A DNA stretch of 27,756 nucleotides from CAZOIA01 sp964579675 (GTDB lineage Bacteria > Planctomycetota > Phycisphaerae > UBA1845 > PWPN01). The notes beneath the pieces are model-generated. The model saw only the letters and a list, made by a program, of their open reading frames with translations, was not told the DNA's origin and ran no database searches. The stretch covers positions 1 through 27,756 of the forward strand of contig CAZOIA010000056.1 in the NCBI GenBank assembly GCA_964579675.1, read 5' to 3'. Shown here piece after piece: positions 1 to 5,893 of this stretch; within the stretch, counting starts at the first letter, position 1; each line of letters begins with the position of its first letter. A program made the translations under genes and the position numbers.

Positions 1-53
1 AGGTGCCGCCCCGCTGCCCGCCCGAAGGTCCCCGCCGAGACTGTCATGCACCC
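1..53. repeat. Right end of a MITE-like element, cut by window start
   Basis: These 53 bases align without gaps to 9299-9351, with about 45 of 53 identical by eye, and end in the same terminus (TGTCATGCACCC here, TGTCACGCACCC there). The rest of this copy would lie before the window. It abuts the paired-hairpin repeat that starts at about base 51. Confidence 0.6.
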
Positions 54-145
54 GGTTCTGTGAGCCCGGTGCGCGTTCGCGGCGTGAGATTATCCCATCC
101 GAGCAAACACCGGCCTCACAGAGGCCGGCTCTGACCGTGTCGGAA
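51..145 (-). repeat. Paired-hairpin repeat, copy 1 (inverted)
   Basis: The reverse complement of this stretch matches 17678-17775 over nearly its whole length. It carries a hairpin core CCGGCCTCACAGAGGCCGG (about 111-129) and a second, slightly decayed one (52-69), separated by about 40 bases, and shares the leader CCGGTTCCGAC-x-CGGTCAGAG. It lies downstream of spoVG, which is read leftwards, so it could also act as a transcription stop or mRNA-end structure. No gene is seen in 1-213. Confidence 0.6.
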
Positions 146-213
146 CCGGCTCTGATCGCGCCGGAACCCGCTATACACGTACTCCGGGCAACGGTCGCGC
201 AGGGCTATTCAAT

Positions 214-1107
214 TCAAAGCCCGGCACCGAAAGCGTCGCTCTCCTCGCGGTCTTCCTCCAGGGGCTGAGGAAGCGGTACGGAGGGGGAGGGGGAGGCGGA
301 CGAGGCCGGTGGCCCGTCCGGCACTGACGATTCCTTCTCCACCGGCCCAGCCTGGTCGGATCCGGCGGAATCGACGGCCGGGGCCCGTTCGGGCGAGGCC
401 TGAGCCTGCGAAACGCCTTCCTCCGGTCGATCATGATGCTCCACGGGTTCGGGCTGACCTGGGGGTTGCCGGGACGGCGGCAGGCCGGCTTCGGGCGACG
501 CCTCTTGCTCGGCCTCGGGGTAAGACGTGTCCGGCGTCTGCCAGGAACGCCGTTCCTGTTGACGAGTCGCGGCCTCCCGCTTGAGGTCGGCGATCAACGA
601 GTTGTAATCGCCGAAAGTGTCTTTGTCCTTGCTCTTGCCCTGGTCCTCGGTCGAGGCTGGTTCCAAAGGCTGTTCCTCTTCTATCAGGTCATGCTCGAAG
701 TCGTCAAACTTGGGGGGCTTGTAGTCGGGAGACTTCGCGCGTTCTGCCTCAGCTTCGTAGGCTTTGACGACGGTCGCCTGGATTCGCTCCCGGCATGCAG
801 CATTGATCGGATGGGCGACGTCGGCGTGGAGCTTGGCCCGGCCCTGGGCGTCCTTCGGCGCCCGGCCCTCGTTCAGCTTCTGACCGCATTCGTTGCAGTA
901 CTTGGCCCGCAGGTGGTTCTTGCATCCGCACCGCGAGCAGCGATCGGCGAGCTTGCGGGAAGGCATTGCCACGAACGCCCCGTTCGTTCCCCCGATGATC
1001 TTCAGGTCACGAATGACGAAGTCTCCGTCAAGCGTGATGCTGCAAAACGCCCGAAGTCGCTCGCTCGCTTTCTCCACCAGCTTAACCCGAACCTCAGTGA
1101 TCTCCAT
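214..1107 (-). CDS. spoVG: SpoVG-family regulator with inserted zinc ribbon and long acidic tail
   Basis: The protein has 297 residues, against about 85-100 for ordinary SpoVG, a small nucleic-acid-binding regulator. Residues 1-53 match the SpoVG core (MEITEVRV start, ASITLD-like strand, NGAFVAMPS at 43-50), and the core resumes at about 93-125 with DVAHPIN and a helix. Between the halves sits an insert with Cys57, Cys60, Cys71 and Cys74, a CxxC-CxxC zinc ribbon. Residues about 140-297 are rich in Pro, Glu, Ser and Gln and look disordered. I chose the ATG at 1107, not the upstream start at 1143, because AAGGAGG sits 5 bases before it and the SpoVG family starts there. It follows ispE after 60 bases on the same strand, echoing the ispE-to-spoVG neighbourhood of Bacillus. 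The family call is firm; a zinc-dependent role is inference. Confidence 0.88.
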   Translation of the reverse strand: MEITEVRVKLVEKASERLRAFCSITLDGDFVIRDLKIIGGTNGAFVAMPSRKLADRCSRCGCKNHLRAKYCNECGQKLNEGRAPKDAQGRAKLHADVAHPINAACRERIQATVVKAYEAEAERAKSPDYKPPKFDDFEHDLIEEEQPLEPASTEDQGKSKDKDTFGDYNSLIADLKREAATRQQERRSWQTPDTSYPEAEQEASPEAGLPPSRQPPGQPEPVEHHDRPEEGVSQAQASPERAPAVDSAGSDQAGPVEKESSVPDGPPASSASPSPSVPLPQPLEEDREESDAFGAGL

Positions 1108-1167
1108 GTGAGCCTCCTTCGTTTTCGGCTGCCGAGCCTGCAAAGCAACGAGCCGTGCGTCGTTCTG

Positions 1168-2088
1168 TCATCTTGGCATCCTCTGCAGCCCCGGTTCCAC
1201 CCTTCGAGTTGGTACCACAGCTTGTTCGACTGGCTGTACAACTTGCGTTTGAATGCTGAGTGCTTCGCTGGCTGACCGGGCGAACCGCTCGGCCTCCGTT
1301 CGGGTATCGAACGCGGTAAACAACGCCGATCCGCTCCCCGAGAGGCGGACCGGACGACCGGCCAGTTGCCTGGCCCGATCGATCAGCTCCCCCATGGCCG
1401 GGCAGACTTCCACTGCGGGGCCCTCGAGCATGTTGAATGTCCGGGCCATCAACTCGACCGCGTTGTCCGCACCCACCGGGTCCCCGGCGTCGAGGGCGTC
1501 CATAATGGCCCCGGCAGGCGGCTGCGGGCCCTTCTCCCAGGCACGATAAACCGCCGGAGTCGAGATCGGAATCGCCGGCATCAGNNNNNNNNNNCATTTG
1601 AGCCGAACCGGCCTGATCCGCTCGCCCCGGCCGCTCATGACCGCCGTTTGGCCGTAGAGGAAGAACGGCACATCGCTCCCCAAAGACGCCGCCAGCGGGA
1701 GCAACCGCTCGGGCGGCCAGTCCAGTCCCCACCATCGGCTGAGGGCCATCAGGGTCGACGCCCCATTCGAACTGCCCCCGCCCAGGCCGCCACCCACCGG
1801 AATACGCTTGGTCAGGCGGCAGATCATTGCGGGCTGGCGGCCCGCTTCCCTGCCTAGCAACGTGGCTGCCTGCATGATCAGGTTCCGCCGGTCGATTGGG
1901 ACGTCGGGATTGTCGCATAACAGTTCGATGGTCGGCTCGGCCCGACCGGTAAAGGCCAGCTCATCAAAAAGCGTTACGGCGGACACCAATGATTCGATCT
2001 CATGGAATCCGTCGTCGCGCTGGCCGAACACACGCAGGGTCCAGTTGATCTTGGCCGGCGATCGCACCGCTGGCGCCGCGCAGGTCAC
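1168..2088 (-). CDS. ispE: 4-diphosphocytidyl-2-C-methyl-D-erythritol kinase (IspE), with assembly gap
   Basis: IspE phosphorylates the 2-hydroxyl of CDP-methylerythritol with ATP in the cytosolic MEP pathway to isoprenoid precursors. The 306-residue frame has the family layout: substrate-binding SPAKIN near the start (Lys13), the GHMP ATP-binding loop IPVGGGLGGGSSNGAS at 96-111, Asp139 in GSDVPFF as catalytic base, and the C-terminal GHMP motif SGSGSALF at 250-257. Ten Ns (1585-1594) hide about four residues at 165-168. The frame is the same on both sides and the distance between conserved blocks fits the family, so the gap length looks right and the gene intact. The start at 2088 gives a normal N-terminus (MTCAAPAVRSPAKIN). 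Length is typical. It is first in a two-gene leftward unit with spoVG. Confidence 0.93.
   Translation of the reverse strand: MTCAAPAVRSPAKINWTLRVFGQRDDGFHEIESLVSAVTLFDELAFTGRAEPTIELLCDNPDVPIDRRNLIMQAATLLGREAGRQPAMICRLTKRIPVGGGLGGGSSNGASTLMALSRWWGLDWPPERLLPLAASLGSDVPFFLYGQTAVMSGRGERIRPVRLKXXXXLMPAIPISTPAVYRAWEKGPQPPAGAIMDALDAGDPVGADNAVELMARTFNMLEGPAVEVCPAMGELIDRARQLAGRPVRLSGSGSALFTAFDTRTEAERFARSASEALSIQTQVVQPVEQAVVPTRRVEPGLQRMPR
1585..1594. other. Assembly gap of 10 Ns inside ispE
   Basis: The run of exactly ten N is probably a scaffolding placeholder or a masked low-quality join. The ispE reading frame is consistent on both sides. Confidence 0.99.
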
Positions 2089-2665
2089 AACCGGGAACTC
2101 CCACCAAACGCGGCCGAGCCCGGATCAAAAGCCCCCGATGACCGGACGCCCCGGCAACTGACCCGTACGCCACGACCCATCAGATTCCCTCATCGCCCTC
2201 TCGAGATGGCCCGTGTCATCACTCGTGTGCGATCACGCCTTTGCTCTACCCCCACCACCAACGTCGACGGCGGCGACAGACACAGCCAATCTGCATCCGA
2301 GCCAAACCCGGAGGGAACGTCGGAACCAACGTCGAAACCCGCGTCGGGAAACAACCGGAGAGGTGGACCACCGCGAATGATCCCACAGGTGCATCTCATG
2401 GTGCAATCCGAAAGCCGTTATCTCAGAGCAGGCACCACACCATTGTACTTCCGATAACAACGGTGTCAACCCGGTCAGTGGGGCCAGTGAGATCCCTGCT
2501 CGCGATGGTTCCCGGGACCGTCGGGGGGCGAATTCGAGCCGTTCTCGCCGAATGCGTTCGCCATCCCGACAGGTTTTATCGTATTTATCTCATAGTAGAG
2601 GCGATCCGACCCGATTTCAGATGGGACGAATGGCGATTATCACGGGAATGAGAGTCAGCTTGTAA
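2089..2665. other. 577-bp gap between divergent genes, no gene seen
   Basis: This gap lies between ispE (leftward) and the mini zinc-ribbon gene (rightward). The short frames on both strands show no family signal or convincing ribosome-binding site. The part nearest 2666 is relatively AT-rich (about 2570-2665) and may hold the promoter of the zinc-ribbon gene, but I could not pick a hexamer pair. I saw no palindrome or repeat shared with the rest of the window. Confidence 0.5.
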
Positions 2666-2857
2666 ATGTCAGTCACGGTTATCTGCCCCAATTTGCGCTG
2701 CCGTAGTGTGCTGCAGGTGCCCGACGAGGTACGCGGACGGAAGGTGCGTTGCGGGAACTGCGGGAAGCACTTCCTGGTACCGGCCAAAAACCCCGTACCG
2801 CAACGGCCCGGCGGCCCGCAACGGAACGCCGCCCCGTCCGGCAAGGAAGAGTCTTGA
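2666..2857 (+). CDS. Small MJ0042-type zinc-finger protein
   Basis: The protein is 63 residues. Residues 1-40 form one compact zinc ribbon: CPN-x-RC near the start, a short strand (VLQVPDEVRGRKVRC), then CGNCGKHFLVP. The order of Cys pairs and the closing hydrophobic strand match the MJ0042-type finger found at the start of many planctomycete membrane or regulatory proteins. Here the finger stands almost alone, followed by about 20 Pro/Arg/Gly/Ala residues without a membrane segment. No strong Shine-Dalgarno is seen before the ATG (GGGAATGAGAG is the nearest purine run). The partner is unknown. It could be a stand-alone binding module or a remnant of a longer protein; nothing downstream in any frame continues it convincingly. 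Confidence 0.6.
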   Translation: MSVTVICPNLRCRSVLQVPDEVRGRKVRCGNCGKHFLVPAKNPVPQRPGGPQRNAAPSGKEES

Positions 2858-3313
2858 CCACGCGGGCATTAGCCCCCCGTGCTCAGCAAAGCAGTCCCGC
2901 TTTGCCTATCTTCTCAAACCGCAACGGCCAAGGATCGAGTTCGGGCACGGCGCTCGGACGCCCGCCGCTGCCCGCAACTCAAGCCCTCGTCACAGTTCCA
3001 GCGCCCCTGCGGTTATCTTCTGTAATCTCATAGAACACAACGGGATACAGGTGGCCCCGCGCGGCGAGGCCCAACCGCAGTCCCCGGCGGGAGGCTCAGG
3101 GGAGACTGTGCTATTGGCGAAATCAACAGATTCCAGTGAGAAAAAACTTGTCAATTTGGGGAGATTGGCAGTTGTCTGAAGGCTTGACCTGTGGCATACT
3201 AGGGTGCGGTTAGCGGTCCCGTCAGTTCTACTATACGCCTAACGGTGCCACTATTGTCAGGGGGGTCATGCGGACCAAGGAGGGCATCAGCGTGATAGTG
3301 GCAGGAGCGAAGC
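2858..3313. other. 456-bp gap, no gene; promoter candidate near its end
   Basis: No coding signal is seen on either strand. The stretch near 3129-3170 is locally AT-rich and precedes a plausible promoter at 3172-3200. About 100 bases of leader would then lie before the gene at 3314. I could not assign a known riboswitch or structured RNA. Confidence 0.45.
3172..3200 (+). promoter_or_regulatory. Possible sigma70-type promoter for the OB-fold-like gene
   Basis: TTGTCT (3172-3177) and CATACT (3195-3200) are separated by 17 bases, and each matches its consensus hexamer at four of six positions. It would give a leader of roughly 105 bases. Based on pattern only. Confidence 0.3.
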
Positions 3314-3574
3314 GTGACCGGACGAGTTCGACTTTTCATACCCGCAGTGCGGCGGGGCATTCTTCAGGCCGAATCCGGCCAGGAACTCCCCTTCTCCGTT
3401 CCGGAGGAAGTCGCGGATCTGCACGGGGGGGACATCGTGGAGTTTGAACTGGCCCGGGACGGCCGGGCTCTCGCCTCCAACATCACTCTTCGGCACCGTT
3501 GGGCAGAGATGCTCAATGAGCAGCACCGCCCCCTGGTCAACGAGTTCCATAACACCATCCGCATCCACACCTGA
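3314..3574 (+). CDS. Small cold-shock/OB-fold-like protein
   Basis: The protein is 86 residues. Its first two thirds resemble a cold-shock-domain barrel: a strand-rich start (GRVRLFIPAVRRGILQ), a turn into ELPFSVPEEV, then LHGGDIVEFELARDGRALASNI, which follows the D-x-V-x-F-x-L pattern closing such domains. The typical aromatic RNA-binding motifs (KGFGFI and FVHFS types) are absent, so nucleic-acid binding is not assured. The last 25 residues (WAEMLNEQHRPLVNEFHNTIRIHT) look helical and lie outside the barrel. I chose the GTG at 3314 because AGGAG stands 6 bases upstream. It precedes the PhnD-like lipoprotein by about 60 bases on the same strand, but that gene seems to have its own promoter. 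The fold call is moderate; the function is unknown. Confidence 0.65.
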   Translation: MTGRVRLFIPAVRRGILQAESGQELPFSVPEEVADLHGGDIVEFELARDGRALASNITLRHRWAEMLNEQHRPLVNEFHNTIRIHT

Positions 3575-3595
3575 TCGCGCCTGTTGCTCCGGGGC

Positions 3596-3624
3596 TTCCG
3601 GTCTCGGTGGCCATAGGTTATACT
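3596..3624 (+). promoter_or_regulatory. Possible promoter with very short leader for the lipoprotein gene
   Basis: TTCCGG (3596-3601, weak) and TATACT (3619-3624, five of six to consensus) are 17 bases apart. Transcription would start near 3631, only a few bases before the ATG at 3634, giving a nearly leaderless message. That fits the lack of a Shine-Dalgarno there. Confidence 0.35.
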
Positions 3625-3633
3625 CTCTGCACC

Positions 3634-4668
3634 ATGTGGAACTCAGTTGCTCCCCTGCGGTCCCGTCTGTTGGATGACCGGTTTCATCGTGGCGCCTGGG
3701 CCTGCCTGGTCCTCGCCGCCATGGTCAGTGGCTGCTCCGCCCTCGATCCACTCAACGTTCGAAGCCTGGGCAAACCGCCGATTCGGGTGGGTGTGGCGAA
3801 GTACGAGACTGCGCCGACCCTTCTCTTCTTGCCCAAGTGGAGCTTGCTGAACGACGATCTGGCGTTGTATCTGAACGAGCCGGTCGCCTTCAGACTGATG
3901 CAACCCTGGCAGATCCGTGTTCATCTCGGCACGGGCCGATTCAAGTTCGCCATGCTGTCACCCGGGGATTACTGCGAAGTCGCCCGCGAAGACAACCACA
4001 GGATCCTGGCGGTGCCGGTCGATGCCAAGGGCCGGACCTCTCGCCGCGGCCTGATCTGTGTCGCCGCCAAGTCGCCGATCCATTCCCTAAGCGAGCTCAA
4101 GGGCCGGCGATTCCACTTCCTTCCGGACGGTGACGTCCTCAACGAGGCGGTGCTGGGAACCTTGCTCGAGGCGGGTGTCGTCAAGGCCGACCTGGACAAG
4201 GGGATCCTCGGTCTGGAACTGGATACCCACCACATCAGCTCAGCCGAGGTCGCCAAGAGCGTCGTGCTCGAAGAGAAAGCCGCGGGTGTGGTCGACGAGG
4301 CCGATTACAACGCATGGCCGAAGACCGGCGGGATCGTGTTGGTGCCCGTGCCGATGCCGCCGCTCCCGTCTCGGGACCAAGTCCGGGTTATCGGCCAGAC
4401 GGTTCGCGTGCCGAACGGCCCCTTCGTGGTCTCGGTCCACACCTCGCCGGAGCTGACCGGGAAGGTGCGGGATTATCTGTTGAATGTCGTGCCCAAGCGC
4501 AAGCTGGTGTTGGCCCCGATGGGCTGCAGCGGCTTCGCCGAGCCGATCGATCCGAGTGAATACGAACCTTTCTTTGAAATCTACCGCAAGCTTCATCCTC
4601 CAGAACCGCTTGAACCAGTCAACGATGATTTTCCGGTGAGCCAGCCGGCAGAGGCCCCTGCCGAATGA
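3634..4668 (+). CDS. PhnD-like phosphate/phosphonate-type solute-binding lipoprotein
   Basis: The protein is 344 residues from this ATG. A hydrophobic stretch (CLVLAAMVSGCSAL, about 23-36) ends in a lipobox with Cys33, so it should be a secreted lipoprotein. The mature part has the features of PhnD/SsuA-type binding proteins: RVGVAKYE after the anchor, GRFKFAMLSPGDYCEV where the ligand cleft forms, LSELKGRRFHFLPDGDVLNEAVLGTLLEAGV, and AGVVDEADYN, the usual second-lobe signature. PhnD proteins feed ABC importers of phosphonate or phosphite, but no permease or ATPase is nearby, so transport is unproven; some orphan homologues act as sensors. The tail is Pro/Glu-rich. An upstream in-frame ATG at 3607 is less likely because the family signal peptide fits 3634 better and 3607 lies before a likely -10 box. 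Confidence 0.75.
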   Translation: MWNSVAPLRSRLLDDRFHRGAWACLVLAAMVSGCSALDPLNVRSLGKPPIRVGVAKYETAPTLLFLPKWSLLNDDLALYLNEPVAFRLMQPWQIRVHLGTGRFKFAMLSPGDYCEVAREDNHRILAVPVDAKGRTSRRGLICVAAKSPIHSLSELKGRRFHFLPDGDVLNEAVLGTLLEAGVVKADLDKGILGLELDTHHISSAEVAKSVVLEEKAAGVVDEADYNAWPKTGGIVLVPVPMPPLPSRDQVRVIGQTVRVPNGPFVVSVHTSPELTGKVRDYLLNVVPKRKLVLAPMGCSGFAEPIDPSEYEPFFEIYRKLHPPEPLEPVNDDFPVSQPAEAPAE

Positions 4669-4715
4669 CGACCGGTGCTTTCGTCGCAAGACCACCGAAG
4701 CAAGAGGGAGCCGCC

Positions 4716-5103
4716 ATGATCCAGACCCGACCGGAGAAGCCCTGGAAGATGCCCCGACGGGATTTCTTATGCGCAGCAGGCATGATTGCCGCCGGCATGG
4801 CGCTGGGCCCCAGGAGTCTGATCAGCTCGGCCCGTGCCGCACCCGCCGCCGGCCGGCGGCTGTCGTACGAACGTCGTGCTAGAGCAGGTAACGTTTGCGT
4901 GCATCCCGTTCTCCCTTTGCCGGAAAGCCGCGCGGGCTGAAGCCCGCGGCTCTTCGGGATACACGCATTCGTGACCTGATATAACGATCAACGAGGTTGA
5001 CGCCTGCGACGTCAAGGGCATGCATCAGACGATCTTCTACGGCAACCACGCGCGGCAGCTACGATCGTTTTGCCAGATGTTCGGCATCAGCGCCACGATC
5101 TGA
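4716..5103 (+). pseudogene. Remnant of a Tat-exported protein, interrupted by a palindromic element
   Basis: The ATG at 4716 has GAGGGAG five bases upstream and begins a clear Tat signal: a basic start, PRRDFLC at about 13-19, a hydrophobic AAGMIAAGMALG stretch and an Ala-rich cleavage zone. Coding sense stops within about 50 residues, near 4875, where the frame runs into the inverted-repeat element 4886-4977 and ends at 4940. Beyond the element, another frame (4981-5103) reads ITINEVDACDVKGMHQ followed by about 25 more residues and a stop, which looks like the real C-terminal end of a protein. I read this as one gene that lost most of its body, with the element sitting at the break. The original family cannot be named; Tat-exported sugar enzymes are common in this phylum. 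It could instead be two unrelated scraps. Confidence 0.55.
4886..4977. repeat. 92-bp nested inverted-repeat element (MITE-like)
   Basis: The outer arms 4886-4908 and 4955-4977 pair with about 19 of 23 positions (core GCGTG-y-ATCCCG). Inside lies a strong hairpin at 4926-4951 built on GCGGGCTTCAGCCCGC-type halves. No open frame fits in 92 bases. It sits exactly where the Tat-protein remnant loses its coding sense. No clear target duplication was seen. Confidence 0.6.
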
Positions 5104-5179
5104 TCTTGAGCCGCGGGTGCTGTCGGGCCGGTCACCGACGCGCCTTGTCAGTCGAGTGCGCAGGCTGGAGGAAGTCATC

Positions 5180-5800
5180 ATGTCCGACCTGCGGGGTCGC
5201 TTCAAGTCCTGTGGCACCGACGTGAGCCTCGCACCCGACGTTTACATCGAGCACCCGGAGGTGATGGAAGTGGGCGACGAGGTCACGTTCATGCGCGGTT
5301 TTTACATGCTCGGAAAGCCGCGGCTGTGCCGTATCGGTTCCAACGTGGTTTTCTATCCGAGTTGCTTCATTCAAGGCTCCCGGGGGCGCTTCGTGCTCGA
5401 AGACCACGTGGAATTCTTTCCCGGCAACTACCTCTCTCTGGGTGACTGGGAAACCAGCTTCATTCAGGTCGGCCACCACAGTCACTTCGCGCCGAACTGC
5501 GTCCTTTACGGCTGGGGCGGACTTGCGATCGCTCCCTACTGCAACGTGGCGGCCCATACGGTGTTCGCGACGGTAGGCCAGCACGACGAGATCACCGATG
5601 AGCCGATGGCCCTGACGGGCGAGAAGGCCGGTCCTATCACCGTAGAACAGGACGTGTGGATTGCCGCGAACGTAACCATCACCGCGGGCACGCGAATCGC
5701 CCGGGGCTGCGTCATTGGCGCCAACGCCGTCGTTACCCGCGACACCGAGCCGATGGGTGTCTATGTCGGCGTCCCGGCCCGGCGGCTCCGCGATCGATAA
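5180..5800 (+). CDS. Left-handed beta-helix (hexapeptide) acyltransferase
   Basis: The protein is 206 residues. Imperfect hexapeptide repeats run through the middle (VSLAPDVYIEHPEVMEVGDEV, CRIGSNVVFYPSCFI, ITVEQDVWIAANVTITAGTRIARGCVIGANAVVTRD), and the chain ends in the usual YVGVPARRLRDR cap (G-x-P-A-x-x-I type). This is the fold of sugar O-acetyltransferases, serine and maltose acetyltransferases and WbbJ-like LPS enzymes. The HHSHFAPNC and TVGQHDEI segments could supply the catalytic His. Acyl-CoA is the likely donor; the acceptor is unknown. I chose the ATG at 5180 because GGAGG stands 9 bases upstream; the longer frame back to 4997 crosses the neighbouring gene remnant and lacks family sense. 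It stands alone, converging with the GH172 gene. Confidence 0.8.
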   Translation: MSDLRGRFKSCGTDVSLAPDVYIEHPEVMEVGDEVTFMRGFYMLGKPRLCRIGSNVVFYPSCFIQGSRGRFVLEDHVEFFPGNYLSLGDWETSFIQVGHHSHFAPNCVLYGWGGLAIAPYCNVAAHTVFATVGQHDEITDEPMALTGEKAGPITVEQDVWIAANVTITAGTRIARGCVIGANAVVTRDTEPMGVYVGVPARRLRDR

Positions 5801-5828
5801 GCTGATCCGACGAGGGCCCGCAGCTCGT

Positions 5829-5871
5829 CTTTCCGGGGCCCGGGAAAGCCAACCACCTCCTGTTTTGGAGG
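5829..5871. terminator. Possible stem-loops between convergent genes
   Basis: CTTTCC/GGAAAG pair around a GGGCCC core (5829-5848), followed by CCTCC-TGTTTT-GGAGG (5856-5871). Neither has a long T-run, so intrinsic termination is uncertain, but the position between two converging genes fits. Confidence 0.3.
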
Positions 5872-5893
5872 GGGGCATCAGTGGGCTGCACTC

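Noticed and set aside
433..1275. Long + strand frame of 280 codons
   Set aside because: Antisense to spoVG and the start of ispE; GC-rich shadow without family sense.
3184..3200. TTGACC as a -35 box
   Set aside because: No acceptable -10 lies 16-18 bases downstream; the TTGTCT/CATACT pair fits better.
4997..5179. N-terminal extension of the acyltransferase
   Set aside because: It overlaps the remnant gene in another frame, has no family similarity, and a good GGAGG-ATG exists at 5180.
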